A stretch of DNA of 13,123 nucleotides from an uncultured Sutterella sp. (lineage in GTDB: Bacteria; Pseudomonadota; Gammaproteobacteria; Burkholderiales; Burkholderiaceae_F): assembly GCA_900552195.1 (NCBI GenBank), contig URYO01000016.1, forward strand, positions 1-13,123, written 5' to 3'. Every line of letters begins with the position of its first letter. Position 1 is the stretch's first letter. Both the position numbers and the translations under genes were made by a program. Of the stretch, positions 8,076 to 13,123 are shown piece by piece. The notes under the pieces were generated by a model. The model was not told the DNA's origin, searched no databases, and was given only the letters and a program-made list of their open reading frames with translations.

Positions 8076-8104
8076 TTGATAATCGCAAGTCAGAGGATTA
8101 TAGT
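8076..8104 (+). promoter_or_regulatory. Sigma-70 promoter for metK
   Basis: TTGATA (8076-8081) is followed by exactly 17 bp and TATAGT (8099-8104); each box has 5 of 6 consensus bases. Transcription should begin near 8110-8112, so the SAM-II-like aptamer would lie at the extreme 5' end of the mRNA. Confidence 0.75.
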
Positions 8105-8124
8105 TCTACGTTCGCCGAGTTAAA
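8097..8124 (-). promoter_or_regulatory. Candidate promoter for the acyltransferase gene
   Basis: Read leftward, a perfect TATAAT (8097-8102) has a weak TTTAAC (8119-8124) 16 bp upstream. The -10 overlaps the metK -10 on the other strand. The -10 is strong and the -35 poor, and the leader would be about 80 nt. Confidence 0.4.
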
Positions 8125-8166
8125 GGACAACTTGCGGGGCGATTAACAAATTCCGCTAAAGCGTCC
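8112..8166 (+). promoter_or_regulatory. SAM-II-like riboswitch aptamer in the metK leader
   Basis: The segment folds as an H-type pseudoknot. P1 is UCGCC (8112-8116) with GGCGA (8138-8142). P2 is GGAC (8125-8128) with GUCC (8163-8166), linking loop 1 to the 3' end. The conserved UUGC (8132-8135) and GCUAAA (8155-8160) are present. Compared with the well-known metX SAM-II RNA as I remember it, spacings agree: 8 nt from P1 to P2, 3 nt from P2 to UUGC, 2 nt from UUGC to P1, and 2 nt from GCUAAA to P2. Loop 3 reads UUAACAAAUUCC, much like alphaproteobacterial members. Loop 1 (GAGUUAAA) keeps the U pair but has a G where a U or A is expected. SAM-II binds S-adenosylmethionine and represses methionine/SAM genes, which fits a metK leader. 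I could not run a covariance search. Confidence 0.8.
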
Positions 8167-8229
8167 GGAAGATAGCTTCCGCGACGCTGCCTCCTATTGA
8201 TGATTTTTAGAAAAATTTTCGGAGTCAGC
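8161..8229 (+). promoter_or_regulatory. Expression platform of the metK leader (competing hairpin and anti-Shine-Dalgarno)
   Basis: GCGUCCGGAAG (8161-8171) can pair with 8176-8187 (one bulged C at 8182) over the loop AUAG. This hairpin uses the same GUCC that closes P2 of the aptamer, so the two structures exclude each other. GCUGCCUCC (8186-8194) can pair with GGAGUCAGC (8221-8229), with one mismatch, which covers the metK ribosome site GGAG 9 nt before the ATG. The upstream hairpin and the anti-Shine-Dalgarno helix share 8186-8187. Bound SAM is expected to hold P2, prevent the hairpin and favour ribosome-site masking. No U run directly follows the hairpin, so translational control is more likely than termination. 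Confidence 0.5.
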
Positions 8230-8233
8230 TCTT

Positions 8234-9424
8234 ATGAACAAGTCTGCAAAAGAATACCTTTTTACTTCGGAGTCCGTATCCGAAGGCCATCCCGATAAAG
8301 TCGCCGACCAAATTTCGGACGCCATTCTCGACGCTATCCTGGAACAGGATCCGACCGCTCGAGTTGCCGCTGAAACTCTGTGCACAACCGGCACGGTCAT
8401 GCTCGCCGGCGAAATTTCGACCACCGCAAATGTGGACTACACCAAGATCGTTCGCGACACCTTGAAGCGTATCGGTTACGACGACAGCAGCTACGGTATT
8501 GACCATAAAGGCTGCGCCGTCTTGGTTGCTTATGACAAACAGTCTCCCGACATCGCACAGGGCGTCGATAAAGCTCAGGACGATCCGCTTGAAAAAGGCG
8601 CCGGTGACCAGGGTTTGATGTTCGGCTACGCCTGTGACGAAACAGACGCGCTGATGCCTGCTCCTATTTATTACGCTCACCGTCTGGTGGAACAGCAATC
8701 TCTGATGAGAAGAACCGGCGAGATGCCCTATCTTCGTCCGGACGCTAAGAGCCAGGTGACGATGCGTTATGTGGACGGCCGTCCGGTTTCCGTCGAAACC
8801 GTGGTTCTTTCCACTCAGCATGCCCCTGAAATGAGTGAAGGCGACAAGATGAAGCCCGAATTCGTTCAGGCAGTGATCGATAAGATCGTTCGTCCCGTGT
8901 TTCCGCCCGAAATGCTCAAGGACACGAAGTTCCTGATCAACCCGACCGGACGTTTCGTCGTCGGCGGACCTCAGGGCGACTGCGGTCTGACCGGCCGTAA
9001 GATCATTGTGGATACATACGGCGGTGCCTGCCCCCACGGCGGCGGTGCTTTCTCCGGCAAGGATCCCACAAAGGTAGACCGCTCTGCCGCTTATGCCTGC
9101 CGTTATGTTGCTAAGAACATCGTTGCCGCCGGCTTGGCAAAGCAGTGCCAGATTCAGGTTGCGTACGCTATCGGTGTTGCCAATCCTGTGAACATTACGG
9201 TTTACACAGAAGGTACCGGCGTCATTCCGGACGAAGAGATTGCCGAACTGGTCAGAGAACATTTCGATCTGAGACCGGCCGGCATTATTAAGATGCTGGA
9301 TCTGCAGCGTCCGATCTACTCCAAGACTGCTGCTTACGGTCACTTTGGAAGAGAGGAACCGGAGTTCACCTGGGAGCGCACCGATAAAGCCCAAGCGCTT
9401 CGCAAAGTGGCCGGTTTAGCCTAA
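8234..9424 (+). CDS. metK: S-adenosylmethionine synthetase
   Basis: MetK makes S-adenosylmethionine from methionine and ATP, supplying methyl groups for enzymes such as RlmI in this window. The 396-residue protein has the expected family length. Its motifs are EGHPDK (17-22), GAGDQG (122-127) and the glycine-rich GGGAFSGKD loop near residue 260, followed by KVDRSAAY. The ATG at 8234 has GGAG 9 nt upstream. The gene stands alone between a riboswitch-like leader and a strong terminator, so it is a single-gene unit probably controlled by its own product. It is divergent from the lipid A acyltransferase gene. Confidence 0.98.
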   Translation: MNKSAKEYLFTSESVSEGHPDKVADQISDAILDAILEQDPTARVAAETLCTTGTVMLAGEISTTANVDYTKIVRDTLKRIGYDDSSYGIDHKGCAVLVAYDKQSPDIAQGVDKAQDDPLEKGAGDQGLMFGYACDETDALMPAPIYYAHRLVEQQSLMRRTGEMPYLRPDAKSQVTMRYVDGRPVSVETVVLSTQHAPEMSEGDKMKPEFVQAVIDKIVRPVFPPEMLKDTKFLINPTGRFVVGGPQGDCGLTGRKIIVDTYGGACPHGGGAFSGKDPTKVDRSAAYACRYVAKNIVAAGLAKQCQIQVAYAIGVANPVNITVYTEGTGVIPDEEIAELVREHFDLRPAGIIKMLDLQRPIYSKTAAYGHFGREEPEFTWERTDKAQALRKVAGLA

Positions 9425-9440
9425 TTTCTCCTTCAAATCA

Positions 9441-9474
9441 GTCCCCGGAGTCACGCTCGCGGGGACATTTTTTT
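9441..9474 (+). terminator. Rho-independent terminator of metK
   Basis: GTCCCCG (9441-9447) pairs with CGGGGAC (9460-9466), with an inner GAG/CTC stem. It is followed by A and seven T residues (9468-9474). Confidence 0.92.
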
Positions 9475-9515
9475 ATAAGATAAACAATTCGACTTCTTGC
9501 AGAAAAGGAAACAAG

Positions 9516-10811
9516 ATGACAGTACGCGTTTTAACCGGTGTGACGCCAAGCGGCACACTTCATCTGGGAAACTACGTCGGCGCTATTCGTCCGGCGATCC
9601 AGAAAAGCCGGGCTGAAGGAACGGAAAGTTTTTACTTCTTGTCTGACTATCATGCTTTGATCAAGACAAGCGATCCGGATCGCGTTGAGAAGAGCCGTAT
9701 TCAGATTGCCGCAACCTGGCTCGCCTGCGGACTGGATCCCAAACGCGTGCATTTTTATCGTCAGAGTGACCTTCCTGAGACGCTGGAGCTCAACTGGATT
9801 TTGAACTGTGTGACGTCTAAAGGCCTGATGAACCGAGCTCATGCCTATAAAGCGAAGGTCGAAGCCAACGAAGCCGCAGGCGAAGATCCGGACAACAACG
9901 TGACCATGGGACTGTTTTGCTACCCGATCCTGATGGCTGCGGATATTTTGATTTTCAAGGCTAATTTCATTCCTGTCGGCCGCGATCAGATCCAGCACAT
10001 TGAAATGTGCCGAGACATCGCTACCCGATTCAATCAGATGTACGGAAACGGAGAGGAGATCTTTCCGCTGCCCGAAGCACTGATCGATGAAGACACGGCG
10101 ATCCTCCCGGGATTGGACGGCCGCAAGATGAGTAAGAGCTATGACAACGTCATTCCTCTGTTCGAAGGCGGAGAAAAGGCTCTACGTGAAGCGATCATGA
10201 AGATCGTGACGGACTCAAAGCTTCCCGGAGAACCTAAGGATCCGGAATCGACTTCTCTTACCGCTATTTACGATGCGTTCGCAACGCATGAGGAAAGAAA
10301 CGAATTCCGCAAAAAGCTGCAGGAAGGTCTCGGCTGGGGCGAAGCCAAAGAAATCGTTTTCGAAAAAATTAATTCCGAAATCGGTCCGATGCGTGAACGC
10401 TACGAAGCTTACATGAAAGAGCCGGAAAAGGTAGAGGCGATCCTTCGCGAAGGCGTTGAAAGAATTCGCCCGATGGCCCGGGCGCTCGTGGATCAGTGCC
10501 GTAATGCTGTGGGCTTAAGGACCTTCAAACCTCTGCAGGCAAAGAAGGCAGCCGTAAAGGCTAAGAAGAGCAAAGCCTCTCTGAAGCAGTATCGGGAAAA
10601 GGACGGACTGTTTTACTTCAAGCTCGTCAACGGCCAGGGAAAGACCTTGCTGACTGCCGGCGGCCTTCCTTCCGGTAAAGAGGTCGGCGCTCATCTCCAG
10701 AGCTTTAAAGCCTCCGGTCTCGGAGCGCTGAAGGATATTTTCTGCCAGCTCGATGCAGAAGCGACCGAGGCTGAAGTTCAGTCCGCACTTGACGAACTGA
10801 CTCAGGAGTAA
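9516..10811 (+). CDS. trpS: Tryptophanyl-tRNA synthetase with C-terminal extension
   Basis: TrpS charges tRNA-Trp. The class I signatures are TPSGTLHLGN (10-19, HIGH-equivalent HLGN) and KMSKS (204-208). The canonical enzyme ends near residue 335, while this protein has 431 residues. The extra part is a Lys/Ala linker (about 340-356) and a small domain (about 359-405) with QYREKDGLFYFKLVNGQGK. That domain looks like the DUF1508/YegP fold, two-stranded repeats with a 'FYFxLxxxxGxxL' pattern. Similar tails occur in betaproteobacterial TrpS proteins as far as I recall, so this is probably lineage-typical; its role is unknown. AAGGA lies 6 nt before the ATG. The stop is 3 bp from the stop of the convergent cyclo-ligase gene, with no terminator between. 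Confidence 0.96.
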   Translation: MTVRVLTGVTPSGTLHLGNYVGAIRPAIQKSRAEGTESFYFLSDYHALIKTSDPDRVEKSRIQIAATWLACGLDPKRVHFYRQSDLPETLELNWILNCVTSKGLMNRAHAYKAKVEANEAAGEDPDNNVTMGLFCYPILMAADILIFKANFIPVGRDQIQHIEMCRDIATRFNQMYGNGEEIFPLPEALIDEDTAILPGLDGRKMSKSYDNVIPLFEGGEKALREAIMKIVTDSKLPGEPKDPESTSLTAIYDAFATHEERNEFRKKLQEGLGWGEAKEIVFEKINSEIGPMRERYEAYMKEPEKVEAILREGVERIRPMARALVDQCRNAVGLRTFKPLQAKKAAVKAKKSKASLKQYREKDGLFYFKLVNGQGKTLLTAGGLPSGKEVGAHLQSFKASGLGALKDIFCQLDAEATEAEVQSALDELTQE

Positions 10812-10814
10812 TGG

Positions 10815-11366
10815 TTAGAAGCGGGAGAAACCTTTATCCGAGATGACAGCATTAAGCTTGGCGTCAAAGGACTGCGCTTCAAAATCTAAACTACAAAATT
10901 CGGAGAAGCAGATGCCGACGGTAAAGGGCTTCTCCGCACACGCAGAAAGGTAGCGGTCGTAGTAACCGGCTCCGTAGCCGAGCCGGTATCCGCCTTTATT
11001 TATGGCAATGCAGGGGACAAGCAGGAGCGGGGGCTCGAAATAAATATCCGATGTCGGTTCCGGTACATTGAAGCGTCCGATCTTTAGAGGCCGAGCAGTA
11101 TCCCAAAATGCAAAACGCATGATTTTTCCCTCGGTCACCGGAAGAAAAACCTCACGATTTGAGTCTGCACTGAGCCATCTTTTTAAGACCTGGGAGATGT
11201 CAGGTTCGGAGCCGATAGGAAGAAATGCGCCGATTGTCTGTACCTCGACGGTATCCAAGAAAGAACCGAGGAAGCGGCATAAAGCACTGTTTAACTCCGC
11301 GCGTTTTGTCGGACTTAGGGCATTTCTCTCTTTTAAAACTCGGGCGCGTTCACTTTTCTTATCCAT
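10815..11366 (-). CDS. ygfA: 5-formyltetrahydrofolate cyclo-ligase
   Basis: The enzyme converts 5-formyltetrahydrofolate to 5,10-methenyltetrahydrofolate with ATP, returning an inactive folate to one-carbon metabolism. The 183-residue protein has FLPIGSEPD (48-56), LLLVPCIAINKGGYRLGYGAGYYDRYL (114-140 region, with the signature GYGAGYYDRY at 130-139), and a basic N-terminal helix typical of the family. The start at 11366 (MDKKSERAR) was chosen because it begins this helix. The frame stays open for 34 more codons, but that part overlaps cca and shows no family similarity. The ribosome site is weak. The gene is divergent from cca, with only 36 bp between the start codons. Confidence 0.92.
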   Translation of the reverse strand: MDKKSERARVLKERNALSPTKRAELNSALCRFLGSFLDTVEVQTIGAFLPIGSEPDISQVLKRWLSADSNREVFLPVTEGKIMRFAFWDTARPLKIGRFNVPEPTSDIYFEPPLLLVPCIAINKGGYRLGYGAGYYDRYLSACAEKPFTVGICFSEFCSLDFEAQSFDAKLNAVISDKGFSRF

Positions 11367-11402
11367 ACTATGATCGATCCTGCAGTACCTAGGAACTAAG
11401 TT

Positions 11403-12515
11403 ATGTCTCTCAAGAAATACATTGTAGGCGGTTGGGTAAGAGACAAGCTGCTGACGGAGCTTGGACACCCCATGCAGAGCAACGACAAAGACTGGGTCGT
11501 CACCGGGGCGACGCCGGAAGAGATGCTCAAATTAAAGTTTGTTCCCGTCGGTAATGATTTTCCTGTGTTTCTGCATCCGAAGACGCACGAGGAATATGCC
11601 CTTGCGAGGACAGAGAGAAAAAGCGGGCACGGGTATAAAGGCTTTACTTTTTTTACTGATTCGTCCGTCACGCTGGAGCAGGACCTTCTGCGAAGGGACC
11701 TGACCGTCAACGCAATGGCGATGGATGAAGAGGGACACCTCATTGATCCTTATGGCGGTTTTGAGGATTTAAAAAAAGGCCTTCTGCGACATGTCAGCGC
11801 TGCATTTGAAGAAGATCCTCTGCGGATTTTGAGAGTGAGCCGTTTTCGAGCAAAGCTGCCGTGGTTCCGAATCGCTGAAGAAACCGAGACGATGTTGAGG
11901 CGCATGGTAGAAAGCGGCGAAGTGGATGCTCTGGTGCCCGAGCGTGTCACTGCTGAGATTCGTAAGGCGCTGAAGGAGACGAAGCCCTCGGTCTTCTTTG
12001 ACGAACTTGAAGCGAACGGCTTTATGGGTCGGGTCTATCCGGAATGGAAGCAAACGGACTTTTCCCGCAGTCTGCTTGACAGCTTAGCGACGGGTTCTTC
12101 CGAAGAAGAAAAATTTGCAGCTTCGGTTGCGTCCGTAGATCCGGACAAACTTCCGGCTTTGCTGGAGGCGCTCCGAATGCCTAAAAAGCTGACGGAGTTT
12201 GCAATTCTTTTCTCAGAAAGCCTGCGAGACGGTTTTGAAAAAGCTGCTGACGGCAAAGAAGTGCTTTCCGTTCTTCGCCGTAAGGACGCGCTGCGTCGGC
12301 CGGAGCGGTTTGCTCAGCTTTTGCTCCTGCTTAAAACAGCTCATCGTATTGATTCAGAGGGAAAATGGCTGGCGTCTGCCGAGGCGGTTCGATCAGTTGA
12401 CTTTAAGTCGATTTCGGCGAGCGCAGCGGATAAATCTCGGATTCCTGCGTTAATAGAAGAAGCCTCGGTTCGAGCCATTAACGAGGTATTAGATAAACTT
12501 GCCGATCAGCATTAG
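11403..12515 (+). CDS. cca: CCA tRNA nucleotidyltransferase (bacterial class II)
   Basis: Cca adds or repairs the 3' CCA end of tRNAs without a template. The 370-residue protein shows all N-terminal motifs: GGWVRD (9-14), the metal-binding pair D28/D30 in [24 protein letters not shown] (53-72 region), [10 protein letters not shown] (97-106) and [13 protein letters not shown] (138-150), then the ERV tRNA-recognition segment. It is shorter than E. coli Cca (412). The C-terminal region that aligns with the E. coli HD phosphohydrolase domain has no His-Asp pair, so only nucleotidyl transfer is expected. AGGA lies 8 nt before the ATG. It is divergent from ygfA, and its 3' end overlaps the 3' end of the DUF2905 gene by 27 bp. 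Confidence 0.95.
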   Translation: MSLKKYIVGGWVRDKLLTELGHPMQSNDKDWVVTGATPEEMLKLKFVPVGNDFPVFLHPKTHEEYALARTERKSGHGYKGFTFFTDSSVTLEQDLLRRDLTVNAMAMDEEGHLIDPYGGFEDLKKGLLRHVSAAFEEDPLRILRVSRFRAKLPWFRIAEETETMLRRMVESGEVDALVPERVTAEIRKALKETKPSVFFDELEANGFMGRVYPEWKQTDFSRSLLDSLATGSSEEEKFAASVASVDPDKLPALLEALRMPKKLTEFAILFSESLRDGFEKAADGKEVLSVLRRKDALRRPERFAQLLLLLKTAHRIDSEGKWLASAEAVRSVDFKSISASAADKSRIPALIEEASVRAINEVLDKLADQH

Positions 12516-12680
12516 TACCACGGCGATGAGAATGGTGCTTGCTAATGGGATTTGGATCGGATGGCCGAAAATCTTGAAGTTAAGATCTCCGGGCAGTCGC
12601 CCGATTCCAAGCTTCTGAAGCCATGGAATAGCAGAAGTAAGGACGCAGAGTCCGATGAAAATAGTCAATATCCAGCGCAT
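12489..12680 (-). CDS. DUF2905 small membrane protein
   Basis: This 63-residue protein has two hydrophobic segments (about 2-20 and 44-62) joined by a short loop with the family signature GRLPGD (27-32). DUF2905 proteins are small predicted inner-membrane proteins of unknown function. The start at 12680 (MRWILTIF) gives the usual family length and N terminus. The frame is open further upstream, but those residues look unrelated, and neither candidate start has a clear Shine-Dalgarno. The gene is convergent with cca and shares 27 bp with its 3' end. It is divergent from folB, with 43 bp between the starts. Confidence 0.82.
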   Translation of the reverse strand: MRWILTIFIGLCVLTSAIPWLQKLGIGRLPGDLNFKIFGHPIQIPLASTILIAVVLMLIGKFI

Positions 12681-12723
12681 GGAAAGATTTTGACACATTA
12701 ATAAGGAATAGAGGAAGTTCAAA

Positions 12724-13123
12724 GTGGATTTGGATCCGATGCTTATTTCTGGAAAATATTGGAAGATCAAACTGAATCGCTACGAAACGAAGGCTCGGAT
12801 CGGTGCGTATCAGCACGAGAGACTTCTTCCTCAAAGATTAAGATTGAACGTCTCCGTGTACGTGGAGAAGGGGGCGGCGCCGGTCAATGAGCTCTCGGAA
12901 GTTTTTAACTACGACAGAATCATTGAAGCCATCGAAACAGTTGTTCAGGGAGGCCACATTGATCTGCAGGAAACCCTGTTGGAGAGAACAGCCGAACGCC
13001 TGCTGGCATGCCCCGAAGTGGCTGCAGTTCAGATCGGCAGCGAGAAACCCGATGCATATTCAAAGCATCTTCAGTGCCATCCAGTGCAGGGGCAAAACCG
13101 CCTTCATCTCCTACGGCTGTGCT
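12724..13123 (+). CDS. folB: Dihydroneopterin aldolase-like protein (partial, runs off the window)
   Basis: FolB cleaves dihydroneopterin to 6-hydroxymethyl-dihydropterin in folate synthesis. The frame from GTG 12724 is open to the window edge (133 codons). It shows RIGAYQHERLLPQRLRLNVSVYVE near residues 26-49, a FNYDRIIEAIETVVQ segment equivalent to the family Y-x-x-hydrophobic helix, the conserved glutamate in LQETLLERTAERLL, and a terminal EKPDAYS resembling the family 'KPxA' region. The GTG has GAGGA 8 nt upstream; an in-frame ATG five codons later is the alternative. Beyond EKPDAYS the residues look less family-like, and the protein already exceeds the usual 120 or so. The true end may have been altered by a frameshift, or it may be a natural extension. 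Confidence 0.75.
   Translation, partial: MDLDPMLISGKYWKIKLNRYETKARIGAYQHERLLPQRLRLNVSVYVEKGAAPVNELSEVFNYDRIIEAIETVVQGGHIDLQETLLERTAERLLACPEVAAVQIGSEKPDAYSKHLQCHPVQGQNRLHLLRLC

Noticed and set aside
8161..8205. The hairpin 8161-8187 as an intrinsic terminator of the metK leader.
   Set aside because: The next T run (ATTTTT) starts more than 10 nt after the stem, too far for a normal terminator. Ribosome-site masking explains the layout better.
8111..8233. SAH or SAM/SAH riboswitch in the metK leader.
   Set aside because: The GACGCTGC segment recalls the SAH aptamer, but the rest of that aptamer is missing. The SAM/SAH core also does not fit, while SAM-II pairings and spacings fit at every element.
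8225..9394. Long leftward open frame of 389 codons opposite metK.
   Set aside because: It mirrors metK, shows no protein-family features and is a product of the codon bias of the real gene.
11367..11468. Extended N terminus of the cyclo-ligase (34 extra codons).
   Set aside because: It overlaps the well-supported start of cca on the other strand and shows no family similarity; the ATG at 11366 begins the family-typical basic helix.
12690..12718. A perfect TTGACA -35 box upstream of folB.
   Set aside because: At 15-19 bp spacing the downstream hexamers (for example GGAAGT) do not resemble a -10 box, so it is probably chance.

Overview
The window looks like ordinary chromosomal DNA of a moderate-GC betaproteobacterium. 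Burkholderiales is most likely, perhaps a gut Sutterella/Parasutterella-type lineage. This is inferred from the protein flavour (DksA with a CEETG-type finger, TrpS with a C-terminal extension, ArgB with an N-terminal helix) and from the clustering of argB/slmA, dksA/cobW and dapF/DUF484/lpxL/metK. I see no mobile elements, CRISPR arrays, tRNAs or rRNAs.

Left part (1-4117): the tail of a probable S41 carboxy-terminal processing protease ends at a long bidirectional terminator. The leftward pair argB-slmA follows. Divergent from argB is a small heavy-metal-binding (HMA) protein, which shares a terminator with the leftward cobW-dksA operon. That operon encodes a COG0523 metallochaperone GTPase with a very His/Cys-rich loop and a DksA that lacks the full zinc finger and carries a long Lys/Ala-rich N-terminal tail. 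Its promoter is nearly consensus and overlaps an operator-like dyad.

Middle part (4118-8233): the leftward operon dapF-DUF484-rlmI has overlapping or nearly overlapping genes. A separate leftward lauroyl-type lipid A acyltransferase gene follows. Its promoter region overlaps, back to back, the promoter of rightward metK.

The most notable element lies in the metK leader: a compact H-type pseudoknot that matches the SAM-II riboswitch architecture in its P1 and P2 pairings, the conserved UUGC and GCUAAA elements and the loop lengths. Downstream of it are two competing structures, one of which can cover the metK Shine-Dalgarno. This gives a coherent feedback model for S-adenosylmethionine synthesis. 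SAM-II is known mainly from alphaproteobacteria, so its presence in this background is worth checking.

Right part (8234-13123): metK with its own terminator, then trpS, converging on a 5-formyltetrahydrofolate cyclo-ligase gene with only 3 bp between the stops. Divergent from that gene is cca, the tRNA nucleotidyltransferase with a degenerate C-terminal half. cca converges with and overlaps a small DUF2905 membrane protein gene. The window ends inside a folB-like dihydroneopterin aldolase gene. Most genes are housekeeping: arginine, lysine/peptidoglycan, lipid A, SAM, folate, tRNA and rRNA maturation.
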